From Pyronema omphalodes (lineage: Eukaryota; Ascomycota; Pezizomycetes; Pezizales; Pyronemataceae): a stretch of DNA of 64,000 nt. How positions within the stretch are numbered: the first letter of the stretch is position 1; each line of letters starts with the position of its first letter. The DNA lies in contig JAJJXM010000068.1 in the NCBI GenBank assembly GCA_024516155.1, positions 124,001 to 188,000 of the forward strand, given 5' to 3'. The position numbers were made by a program, and so were the translations under genes. Of this stretch, positions 31,613 through 42,755 are shown in pieces. A model generated the notes under the pieces. It searched no databases and was not told the DNA's origin. It saw only the letters and a program-made list of their open reading frames with translations.

Positions 31613-33580
31613 TTATTTGCAGGTGGGAATTGACAGGCCTTTCTTCAACTGTCTGTTGACGTCTAACAAACCCCATTTATCTTCGAATTCACGACCTAAA
31701 GCAGGTTCATTGTAACGAATCTTCCAAGGCTCATCGAATCCAGAGAACCTAGAGATAGATTATTAGCGACTGACATTTCCTCTTCCATAGAAAAAGAAGA
31801 GAAAAACTTACCAAAAGTATTCTGTTCCCCTCTTATTTTCCCTGCAGACAAATGCGTTCATGAAGGTATTCAACTCCGGGACACCGGCAATAGAAGCATT
31901 AGTTCTTCCACCTCCGGAAGGCCATCCGACCTCTGAAATCATGACTCTTGGCTTCTTTTCTAATCCTTCGGTTTGAGCAATGTCGTTGTTAACGAAGAAT
32001 TCCCAGGTCCAGTCCGCGGCGTCTTCTACTCTAACTCCAGCGAAGAAGGGATGGACGTTGGCCATCAAAACGTCAACCTGGGAAGCCATGACTTTGTTCC
32101 AGTTACTTCCCAAGTCGGAAGTTCCAACGGGGATATTGTAATTCAAGTTTGTGAGGTTGGTTCTGACTTCAGAAATGATGGAGAAGAGTTGAGTTTCTGT
32201 TAAAGTTTTGGCGAAAAGGACTTCGTTTCCTACAGCGACTCCGGCAAATCGGTCGTGGTAATGGTCGTTTTCTAATAAAGTGTAAAGATGTCCAAGTTGT
32301 CGCTCGTTGGTGGTTGAGTTTCCGTCTAACCAGACTCCGATCCAGACTTTCATATCAATTCCCAATGCTTCAATTGCATGTAATACCATCTCCGTCTGGT
32401 TACAATCCGTACCATAAAGCCTTATCTTGTCGGTCAACAAAGAAAGTACGGCAATATCCCTGGTAATATTGTTCTGAGTAGGGGGGTTATGTAAACACTC
32501 GGGATAAACTCCATTCAATGGGGTATAATCCATTCCATGAAAAACCTTATGCAATGCCGGATTATTCAGTAAGGCTTTAATCTCCGGGGAATTCTTATCC
32601 AACATTCCATTCAATCTCAAATCCTCTTCTGCCGATTGACCAGCGCCACCTACGTTGCTAGGATCCGCCGTCGCAGCATCATGTTTCTTGGTCAATATCA
32701 CACCCGCCGCAACACCTGCCGCAATCAACAGCAACAGCACGATGAGTGTAACAATCAAAGTACACCTGCTCTTCTTACTCTTGGCCTCTCTTTGCTGCAA
32801 CCATTCGCTTTTTTCTCCTGCCGCAGCTGCAGCAGATTTACTCAACAAGCCACCCTTCATAGAATCTCTTGTAGCCGATGCAGCTGCAACTCCTCCCAAA
32901 GTCGCCATTCCTGCCTTTCTACCTCTTACAGTCCCATTATCCTCATCATCACTTAACACATCATGGGCTCCATCAAATCCATTTTGTGCAACCGCCGGGT
33001 CCCAGGTAGTACTCATCCTCTTATAAGGATTATCGGTGTACTGTCCCATCACCGGGTCTACAAGAATTTGACCGTTGGGCCCTTGCCTACTACCTGGGGG
33101 ACCGCCTTGCAAGTGATGAGGAGAGGAGACACCGCCGCTGGCTAGAAGAGGTGCAGCAGGCGCACCGCTAGAGACATTGGGTGGATATTGCGGGGCTGCA
33201 TATTGAGGATACTGCTGCTGTTGCTGCTGCTGGGCATTGTATGGGGCATATTGATTTCCAGGAACAAGGTCCTCACGGACCATAGCTAAAGTGTGAGAAG
33301 CGGCGGCAGCGGAGGAGGGGTCGACATTTTTCCGGATAACGGTGGGCGCATGGTCTAATGCTGGAGATGGGGCGAGGGAACGAGATGGTGGCTCGTAGGT
33401 ATGCCAGGAGGCATCGGAAGTGCTGCGTTGTGGGTTGTGGTCGCCCCATCCGGTTGCAGGCGCGGAATTGTAGGCGGCGTAGGGTCCTTGTTGTTGAGGA
33501 GTTATGGTGGGGTTGTGGTCGTCTTGTGGGTTGAAGGAGAAGTCGCGACGCGGGCCGGAGGGGGCGCCGAGATGGGACAT
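31613..33580 (-). CDS. btgC: GH17 glucan endo-1,3-beta-glucosidase, type II membrane (btgC type)
   Basis: Two exons (33580..31812 and 31748..31613) joined over a 63-bp intron give 634 residues. The split Trp codon restores [13 protein letters not shown]. The N-terminal 270 residues are a disordered cytosolic tail rich in Pro, Gln and Ser. A single membrane segment at about 274-296 ([20 protein letters not shown]) is followed by the GH17 domain outside the cell. The acid/base Glu sits in VAVGNEVLF (E453) and the nucleophile in ISEVGWP (E550). This architecture is that of the fungal btgC glucanases, which cut or remodel beta-1,3-glucan at the wall. The catalytic domain is complete. Confidence 0.95.
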
Positions 33581-35504
33581 CGCTGAGAGGTGTTAATGAG
33601 GGGACTTTTGAAGGACTTTTGGTAGACTTTGCAAGGTCGTCAGGTATATGCGACGAGGTGAAGTGCAAAGTGACTTGAGAGATGGGATGCGACTGATAGA
33701 TAGATACACTGAAGTAGACGGAAGGGCACGGATTGCGATCAAAAGGGGGAAATAAGGGATTGTGGAAAAGGTATCGTTCTCTCGTGAATCATAAAAAATC
33801 AATAAGTCTCGGGTATCATGAAGGTATTCGTCTCAAGTATCTCCAGATGGGTTTGCAGTGGAGCAGAGTAGCAATCGCTGACTTTGCCCTCGGGAGGCTG
33901 GGCGAATTGTTTATGCGACCGGGGGCACAGCGGTTACCCACAGCAACGAGTGGGATTGCCGAGAGTTTGGGGTAAATGAAGCGATTCGGATACAGAAAAG
34001 AATGATTGGATGGATATTAGGAAAAATGAGGAATACCTACTGGTGATTAAGCAATGGCGTAGAAGAGAAGTCGGCCGAGGATAAAACGATGAATAATAAT
34101 GGATATTGGTACTGGTATGTAATAGATACTGGTATGAATGGAATTTGAAGCTCAAGACGACACAGATGCTATCTTTCTCGACGAACGAATGACGTCTGGA
34201 TCCCTTTTTCTTGTACCCTACAAGAAGCTTGCTTCCGGTGCTCGCTTCTTATTATTTTAGTACACCCAGCACAGGCGAAGAATCCCGGGTCGGCCGACAA
34301 GACAAGGTCAAAAGCTTATGAGGTTATAGACAGACAGCGGGGTCTGTGATGGTGCGGAACCGAAAAACGGCTTAGATATGAGATTCGAGAATTGGAAGTG
34401 AAATTAATTAGCGACTAATCCGAATTGAAGACCGTTACATTAGCGAGGGGAAACGAAGATGGGGTAAGCAAATGGAAAGTTGATCAAAGGAGATCAAAAT
34501 TGAAGATCGAAGAAGAAATCAAAGGTGAAGATCGAATAGAAACCCAAGTCGAGGATCGAAGAGAAATCAAAGCTGAAGATCGCAAGAGAAGCGAGCCAGG
34601 GGGGGAAAGAGTGAATCAAGAAGATTGTGGGGGACTCGTGTTCTAATAGATCAGCCTTCGTATAATAATCATCTTTTTCCGTCCTACTGTATTAGATATT
34701 TCTTCGTCAGTCAGATAAATCTTCTTTCTGAACGCCATCTCACGCCCCATGCCCCGTGCGGTCTCACAACCAGTAAAACAACGATAAAACGCTCAGTCAG
34801 GTGCGGGTTCGACCAGTTCTCAATTTACATGATACATCATTTCATCCGGTATTCATTTTTTTCCTCCGTCTTCTAAATAAATCCTTGCGAAATCTCCACA
34901 TCTTCCCCTAAGATTCGCTTCCCCGCACAATAACGAAATAGTGAAATTTAATAATATAAACGTCAACCCGACCCTGCACATGTTCAGTTCCCGGGTATCT
35001 TCGCTACTGTTATTAACCACCGCTCGCCATACATACATACATTCCCTGCAGATGTTCATTCCCGGGTAATCTTCGCTACTCTAATAACGAGTTCACCCCG
35101 CACCTGCACGCCCTGCATTGGTTCCAAGGTTCCCAGGCTTCAAGCATCCATCCCATCCTTCCGTTCCGCCCGCAACCGTCGTCTCGGATGCGGATGGGAA
35201 TGAAGCGGTGCATACCGACTGTAGCGAGTTGTGACAACAATGCATAGAACTTTATCGAAGGCTGCCAAGGGCGGGCTGTCAAGCACTGTCAAAGAATATC
35301 ATCAAACACCATCATCACTTCCATGCCCTATCCCCCATCACCACCTCCTCCAGCATCCCCCATCTCCACCCCGTATATCCCACCAATCCAGTGGCTTACA
35401 ACACCCCATAAAGCCAGCAAACTGTTCTTCTCTTATCCCCAACCCGCACTGACGACAAGTTTTGTTTAGGCTATAATTATAAAACTTTGACTACAAACAT
35501 ATCA
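33581..35504. other. btgC upstream region
   Basis: No gene seen. Imperfect repeats of a GAAGATCGAAGAGAAATCAA unit lie at 34495..34590. A 44-bp direct repeat pair lies at 34974..35090. Confidence 0.5.
34974..35090. repeat. two direct copies of a ~44-bp sequence
   Basis: CTGCAnATGTTCA, TTCCCGGGTA and TCTTCGCTACT recur in the same order at about 34974..35018 and 35046..35090. The copies are about 85% alike and are separated by a stretch with CATACATACATACA. This may be a local tandem duplication. Confidence 0.75.
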
Positions 35505-35576
35505 GCTCCGGTGGCTTAGGGGTAAAGCGCGACACTAGTAATGTCGAGATCCGCGGTTCAAATCCGCGTCGGAGCT
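35505..35576 (+). tRNA. tRNA-Thr (AGT)
   Basis: Identical in sequence to the copy at 13787..13858: acceptor GCTCCGG/TCGGAGC, anticodon loop CTAGTAA. Upstream bases ATATCA are shared with the other copies. A T4 and then a T5 tract follow as pol III terminators. Confidence 0.95.
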
Positions 35577-37811
35577 TTCGTTTTGTTTTTGCTTGTTCTA
35601 ACTTTTTATTGTTGATTTCGTGGTTTTTAGATCTCTCCTTTATATTCTTCTGTATCCATCCCTCTTTGTGTTTACTCTTTTTCCCCTCCGCACCCCCTTC
35701 TTTCTCCTCGCAGCTCGCAGCTTCTTTCGGAAAAACTCCGAGGAAATATAATGCCCATATAGTCACAGTTAACAGTTAACAGTTAACAAAAAAAAAATTA
35801 ACAAATCTCGTGGCCCGAGCCGGTGAGTGAGTGAAAGAACGTAGAACATAGAACACAGAACACCTCGAGCACGGTCCCTGATTCTAGTGGTTCTAGGTTT
35901 GGTTCAGTTGATCTATATACCTACAGCGGCGACTGTAGTCTCGGGCACCTACGATGGTGATGGCGATGGCGCAAGAGGGTCGTAGCTGAGCTAGTTAGTT
36001 GCTAGTTAAAGCGCTGGGCTAATAGACATCTCATTTGAAATTTCTTGACCCTTTTTCTTTTTGCGTTGCCGTTGCAGTTGTAGAGAGCTTACGGAATTAC
36101 TGCGAAGGTTAAGGTCCAAGGTGGAATGGGGAATGGGGAGTGTCAAAACTCGTTTAAATGGTTTAATGGGTATAGAGGGAGGCTGCTATATTAGTTTCTT
36201 TTATGGATGCGGTTAAAGTTGTAACGTTGTTTATAAGTTTTACGCCATGGAATAATTTGAGGATATGTACAGAGATGGATGGAAATAATATATCTATACA
36301 TAGTTACTAACTTACTATACTACTAGACGCCACAATTTTGCTGAGACTCTGGGAAAGAATTTGTGGCGAAGATCTAGAGCTTCGGTTGGCTTTTTATAAT
36401 GACTGGGTTAGTTTGGGCTCATGATTGCGGTAAGGAAACTCGCGGTGGTTGTTCTATTGATGAAGACTGGGAAAATGATCGGGGTAGATATGATGGATAT
36501 TTGGATATTTGGATATCTGGTGTCTGGATATACAGACACTCGAGATTTCAGATCTTGATATCGATACAGATTCATGAAGTCTATATATACATGTACGTAT
36601 ACAGAGAAAGGTATAAAGTTGAGCTGTGACCAACATAACAGGAGGGCAGGGGGGCTAAGCTGATGAAGCGAGAAACGGAAAAACAAATAAGCGAGGAGCT
36701 GTTACTTGTTACCTGTTGTCGGTGGGTCTGTGAGGTAGAGACTGGTAAAATGCTTACATACATGCTTACATGATAGAACTAAATACAATCGACCCTTTTA
36801 CTCATTTAAGAAGAAAGGAAACGTTATTTTTTGATGACGGTGATGATGACTGGGAATTGTGTTATCCTGCATTATACATACCTATATATATATCTACATC
36901 GATCATTCACCCAACCGGCTACTATTATTTTGGGACATAAAATTTCATCCAGAGTTTCCTGCTGTGTATGCATTCTCTACATTCTAAAAGGATTCGGAGA
37001 CTGTGCAGTGTGCACAGAATCTTAAATCTAGCCTGAGTTATGTATGAACCAAAGATCCATGACCTCGGAGAATTGGAATGAGAATGAGAATGAGAATAGA
37101 AATTTCGAGTCTGAGCTCTGGTACTACGGATTAACAGAAGTCCTAGCGAGTTTTCATATATTATGTAGATACATAGATAGGAGAGATCATTCCACTTTTC
37201 TCCTTTACTTCCGTTGGATATAATTTCAACCTTCTCTTTTTTTCTTCCTTGGTTTCCGGAACTTTGACTTAGAATATGCTAACATGGATATGTAATATAC
37301 CGATTATATATCTATTATCTATGTACTGTGCATGAAATATTCTGCTCTGTTGGTATATTTAATATCGCCGAAACAATGGGTTTGACTCGGTATATATACC
37401 TATATACCTACAGCAACGATACCGTATCTCGTACCTTCAGCTATAACCGTTATCTATAAGTTACAAGCTGAACTGGGAACTGGGAATAGAAAAATTGTGA
37501 CCCAGTGAGATGCTATGATGAGTATGTATGTATCAGGAATATAGCATGGGATCCACGGGAGATATGTAGTATGTACCTACAGCCCTTTGCCATTCACACT
37601 GACACTGACACTGGACCTGACACTGGCGCTAATACTACCTAAATACTACCTACGACCTACGACCTACGATGCCTACGAGGTACCCGGTGTATGTAGATGC
37701 ACATACACATCCCTATTCATATACTCATACTTCTACCTTTACTTCACGAATCTTTTATGGCTATGTACAATGATATAATTAATAATTTTTTGAATTGGTA
37801 GGTATGGACAT

Positions 37812-37913
37812 AATACCTATACCTATACCTATACCTATACCTATACCTATACATCTACCTATACCTATACCTATACCTATACCTATACCTATACCTATAC
37901 CTATACCTATACC
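37812..37913. repeat. hexanucleotide repeat (ACCTAT)n
   Basis: About 16 copies of ACCTAT with one interruption (ACATCT). Confidence 0.95.
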
Positions 37914-38160
37914 TTCCCCTTAACCCCAAACACATCCATCAATCCATCAAGAACCATTTCCACCGCGCACAAGACCCTCATCACTACAACACATCAAGGT
38001 ATCCAGAATCCCCAAAATTCCTTCCATAACCATGACCATCAACACCACATCAGTAACCAAGTTAAACCAAGAAACTCCCCAACAATATTCCTCAAAAACT
38101 ACCACTGGGAGTGGACCTGAACTAAGAATATAAGTGCCTAGTCTGTAGATATTCTGGGAA

Positions 38161-38227
38161 TGAGATGAGAGATACCGGTGGATGAGATGAGAGGTACCGG
38201 TGGATGAGATGAGAGGTACCGGTGGAT
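38161..38227. repeat. 22-bp tandem repeat, three copies
   Basis: Unit GATGAGATGAGAGGTACCGGTG, with the palindrome GGTACC/ACCGGT in each copy. Confidence 0.9.
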
Positions 38228-38387
38228 TATCATGGGGTATGAATTATCGTTTATGAGGATATGGGGTTGTTATTTACACACACACACCCCCCCCCCCCCC
38301 CGCCACCCCCACCCCCCGCCTTTCTCGCGTTTGTTGGGGATTTATATGGGGATTGGGTATGTATTGCGGTGGATATTTTTGGTTTTG

Positions 38388-38629
38388 GGTAGGTAGGTAG
38401 GGAGGTGGATGGGTAGGTAGGTAGGTAGGTAGGTAGGTAGGTAGGTAGGTAGGTAGGTAGGTAGGTAGGTAGGTAGGTAGGTAGGTAGGTAGGTAGGTAG
38501 GTAGGTAGGTAGGTAGGTAGGTAGGTAGGTAGGTAGGTAGGTAGGTAGGTAGGTAGGTAGGTAGGTAGGTAGGTAGGTAGGTAGGTAGGTAGGTAGGTAG
38601 GTAGGTAGGTAGGTAGATAGGGAGGTAGT
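38388..38629. repeat. tetranucleotide microsatellite (GTAG)n, about 50 copies
   Basis: An almost perfect GTAG tract of about 205 bp (38411..38615) with imperfect edges. In one reverse frame it reads as repeating YLPT, which is not a gene. Confidence 0.97.
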
Positions 38630-38780
38630 TCATAACTTGGGGTTCATAACTCGAGACAGATAACCAGGGCTAGAAGGTAGCCGTGCTGCCCTGGGAAGAT
38701 AGGAGATAGGAGATAGATGTAAAGAAGGAAATCTTCAAGAAGGAAAGGATTGAAAGCAACCAAGGAACGAAGAAACGAAG

Positions 38781-38888
38781 CAAATCCAATCCAAATCCAA
38801 TCCAAATCCAATCCAAATCCAATCCAAATCCAATCCAAATCCAATCCAAATCCAATCCAAATCCAATCCAAATCCAATCCAAATCCAA
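38781..38888. repeat. 11-bp minisatellite (AAATCCAATCC)n
   Basis: About ten nearly perfect copies. Because 11 is not a multiple of three, all frames of one strand stay open and give similar LDLDWIWIGFG-type translations, a sign that the frames are artefacts. Confidence 0.95.
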
Positions 38889-39689
38889 CAATCCAGCCAA
38901 CAATCCAGCCAAAAAAAAACCCCCAAAAATCACCCAATATAAGCCATACCACTAGTCTCCATACCTAATCCAAACCTTCAATCTCAAAACCCCACGATAG
39001 TAGTAGAAAAAAAAATTCAATCCACAGCCGGAGAAGTGGATTAATACGACCTAGAAATCTCCTGTTTCCAGGATCTTTATACAATACAATATGTCGGTCT
39101 CGATTCTCAATGGCCTATACCTACCTACCTACCTACATCCATAGACATACCCTTAAACCGGTCCTTAAACTTAACCTCACCCTCACCCTGTACCTAGGGT
39201 AATAGCTGACTTATACTTACACTTAAACCCCATCCCGAACCTGATCCTGATCCTAATCCCGATTCTACATCCAGCACTCCATCCATATCTCAACACCCCA
39301 ACACCTCAACATCCCAACATCCCAACCCTTAAACTCCAACCTAATCCTAAACCTAAACTCCAACCCTCAACACCCCAACCCTTGAACCCAATCCTAAACT
39401 CCAACCTAAACCTCAACCCAAACCTCCCCAAATTCCAACCATCAAGCATATATATATAACGATCTACTCATTTCAACTAAACCAACAACTAAAAACTTAA
39501 ACCTTAAACCCGTGGAGTCCTAGAGTCCAAGGGTAGCGTAGGGTGGGATTCAAGTTGCTTGGTACCCGCTTATCTGTCTGTCTGTCTATCTGTCGGCACT
39601 TGAATTACTCATCGAGAGTGATAGTAATGGTAATAGTAATGGTAATTCACCACGAGTATCAGGTTTCTTGTATCATTAACTGATCAAGT

Positions 39690-39795
39690 GACTAAGTGAA
39701 GAAGTGATCATGTGAAGAAGTGACTCAGTGATCAAGTGGCTAAGTGAAGAAGTGATCAAGTGACTAAGTGGCTAAGTGATCAAGTGAAGAAGTTA
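39690..39795. repeat. imperfect AAGTGA-unit repeats
   Basis: Words AAGTGATC, AAGTGACT, AAGTGGCT and AAGTGAAG alternate over about 100 bp with a period near 8-9 bp. Confidence 0.85.
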
Positions 39796-40549
39796 TAGAT
39801 TCATGGATTTAGATTCATCTATGTATCGCCATTATCATATCCTATCTCATCCCGATTCCTGATTCCTGATTCCTGGAGTTCGGGTCCTGGAGTTCAGGTC
39901 CTGGAGCTCCGAGTTACGGGTTCCGAGTTCAGGGTCCTGGATGGCCGAAGTAAGTAAGTACGTAGTAATAAGTCACAGCGGGGTGACAGGTGTTGATTGC
40001 AGCTGATATATACTCAATGACAGTTGCATAGGAGTTGAAGTTTTTTGCTGGAGATTCGTTGATGCTGGGGATTCGTTATTACTGGATAATTCTACTTCAT
40101 CATCGGAATAGATAATCACAGTATCTTGGTATCTCGGTTGAATACAGCAGCTCGATAGAGAGGGGATTCTTGGTTACGTGTACTTTATCTGCTGTCTGCT
40201 GTCTGCTGTCTGCTGATGAATAAACTTTATCTATGTCACAATACACTAGTGTATATATGTACATATGTAAAGTACAGTATACAGTAACACAGTGATACAG
40301 TGATACATAAAGTGCAAATTCTCCACCAAGTTATCAAATTATCAACTCGTCAAGTAGTTAAGTTATCGAGTTAAGTTATCAAGCAGTTAAGTTATCAACT
40401 ACATATACATACCCAGCTGGCACCATAGATACATAGGGATGGTATATTGACATTGCAGATCTGTATGTATGTATACATATCTGCAGATGATGGATGGCGG
40501 TTGTACGGCTGTGCTTTTAGAGAGTTGTCAGGTATATATACTTGGCATA

Positions 40550-41310
40550 ATATGACAATCAATCAACCATCTGTCACCGTAGAAGTAAGCGGGGATGAAT
40601 GTGATTCGCGGGTTGTGGGTTGTGTTTGGCATAAATAATCACTATTTGCTGTTATTATGTAATAACGAATTGCGTACATACATACATACGTGATTTATTT
40701 CTTTAATCATACGACATACATACATGATCCATCACCGGCTCTGAGTTAATGAACGTTCAAGCTCACAAGATTTATCTTCATGTTGAAGAGTGCCTGTTGA
40801 GCTGAGCCGTGCTCTGTGATGTGACTGCTTGTGGAGGTGGATGTATGTTGCCTTAGCGCGCATCTCCTCGTAATGTTTGTTCTGTCGATGGTATCTTTGC
40901 TTGTTATCCAATAACATTTCCATTTCCATCTCCATCTTTCTCTCTCTCTCTCTCTCTCTCTTTTTCCTCCCAAGTGCCAGCTCATCCTATGTCTGGCCAT
41001 GAGCACTTTCACAGTTGTGTATGGCAGAAATCATCGGTGTCAATACAGAGAATAGCATAGACTGAGATATTTGCTGTTACTGTATGTAATAATGAATCAT
41101 GTATGTATGACCGGTGCTACAATGCTACGGTACCGTAGTACGTGATCCTTCGCCGGCTTTGAATTGACGAGACTTTGTACCGATGAAATTTATCTACTGT
41201 TTCCATATACAGTCGAACTGTATACCATAGCATAGCATACCGAACCACCGGTATTCCCGCCTCTTCATCCTCACCAGCGTCTTCACCATCACCATCACAT
41301 CCCAACTCCC
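40550..41310. repeat. two diverged copies of a ~400-bp repeat, related to 2.6-2.8 kb
   Basis: A segment with TTTGCTGTTAnT, GTAATAAnGAAT, ACATAC and GTGATCC, then CGCCGGCTnTGAnTT, occurs near 40640-40830 and again near 41070-41230. The part around 40850-40970 (TTGCCTTAGCGCGCATC, then TTTGTTCTGTCG and CTCCATCTTTC) also resembles 2670-2775 inside the GTTTA element. Similarity is partial and judged by eye. Confidence 0.5.
40937..40961. repeat. dinucleotide repeat (CT)n
   Basis: About twelve CT units followed by T5. Confidence 0.95.
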
Positions 41311-42405
41311 GAAATCTCGAAGCCTTGGCGAGACTTACTACTTATGCCTGCCTAAACCTAGTGCTTAACCCAGGCAACGCTAAGTGCACGCTATGTATAT
41401 GCAGGCACGCGTGTTTTGCTTGCTTACTTGCTGGTTGTATGGTGCACAGAAAAGGAGCTTAGGAATCTTGAGGATCTTGAGGCTGCAGGCGTCGTAAGCT
41501 TGAGATGAGCTTTGGGAAGTGAAGAGGTGATGGATCGGAGGTTAGGGATTGAAGTGTTCAGGGAATTATGCTTTGGATACGGTTTATCATCAGGGGAATT
41601 CTGCGGGTTCGGGGATTCCGAGATTCTAGGATTTTGATTCTGGGAGTTTGTGAATTCTGGGGCCTTGGGGATTCCAAGATTCTGGGATTTTGATTCTGGG
41701 ATTGCGGCAGTGACGTGGTGGCTGCAGGGAAGTTGTGCTGTGCTCTGTGACAACGATTAGATGTTGGCAATTGAGAGTCTCAGTGATGACTGTAGAAAAC
41801 ATAAAAAATATGGGGTTTGTATTATTAGCTTCGTCTTGGGGCGTTTTAAACCTGGCAGAAACTTGCGGACTTGCAATCGAACAGGAAATCAACCCACGAC
41901 GACGACGACGGCGACGACGGCACAATGACCCACCACGGCGACAGGATGACAAACAGACAATCGAGCAGCAATGAAACCTCCAGGGAAAAAAAAAAAAAAA
42001 CCAGCAAGCATTCATACATATCAAGACAACAATCGCATGAAACACACAGAAAATTCAACGGGCGGCTATTTCTAAAAGACCTCCGACGAATCACCCATCG
42101 AAAGCGATCTACGAACTGCATCGCCGGATATCCACTGACACTACCGACTACGCAACACCGGCGACAGTAGTAGAGACACTGCGAATTGACGACCGAGGAC
42201 TAATACTGTGCTCTAATCCGAGGAAGAGAAAGGAAGAAAAAGAAGGAAGGATAAGGAGAAAAAGCGAGGAGGGATAGGCGAAATACGAAATCAGACGAAC
42301 GGACAGACGAACAGACGAACAGACCAACAGACAAACCGACGAAACCACTCCCTCTCCGAAACCGCCCAAAACTCCACCGTCTCTTGTCTGACCACCGCGA
42401 CACCA

Positions 42406-42466
42406 GACAGACAGCCAGACAGAAGACAGACCGAGAGACAGACGGACAGACAGACAGACAGACACA
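42406..42466. repeat. CAGA-type microsatellite
   Basis: Imperfect ACAG/CAGA units over 60 bp, upstream of the gene starting at 42756. Confidence 0.85.
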
Positions 42467-42755
42467 CGCCCTTCGTCCTTGTTATTTTGCCGAAAGACAC
42501 TTTTAATCAGCCAGTCTTGAATCGCCAAAATGACGTTGAGGCATCATAGCTAAAATTCTAAGACATAACCAGTATTGAATAGAGTATAACCCAGCAAAAA
42601 CTCTTAGGAATCGACAACGTTTGTCGGCATTTCACCACTGTCGCAGTTTTACGAAAGTCTTCAATTCCTCAGCATCACCACCACTGCCACCAACACTACC
42701 ACATCCAACACCACCTACCACCACCACCTACCACCCACCACCACCACAACACCTA

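Larger units (their letters stand above)
35577..42755. other. 7-kb gene-free, microsatellite-rich region
   Basis: No supported gene. Long frames here are by-products of tandem repeats. The stretch holds many simple repeats listed separately and repeated TATATAC/ACATAC words throughout. The last 300 bp are C/A-rich (CCACCA runs) and form the leader of the gene at 42756. Confidence 0.6.

Noticed and set aside
34425..34646. Glu/Arg/Lys-rich frame of 73 codons
   Set aside because: Arises from imperfect GAAGATCGAAGA repeats; no other gene features.
34741..34830. Possible tRNA (GGGTTCGACC word)
   Set aside because: No acceptor or anticodon stem can be paired around it.
38274..38633. 119-codon frame of repeated YLPT
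   Set aside because: Translation of the GTAG microsatellite.
38644..38968. Frames rich in LDLDWIWIGFG or NPIQIQSKS
   Set aside because: Translations of the 11-bp minisatellite, open in several frames at once.
39130..39430. Telomere-like C-rich tract (CCTAA, CCCTTAAA words)
   Set aside because: Words vary without a regular CCCTAA period, so not an interstitial telomere array on this evidence.
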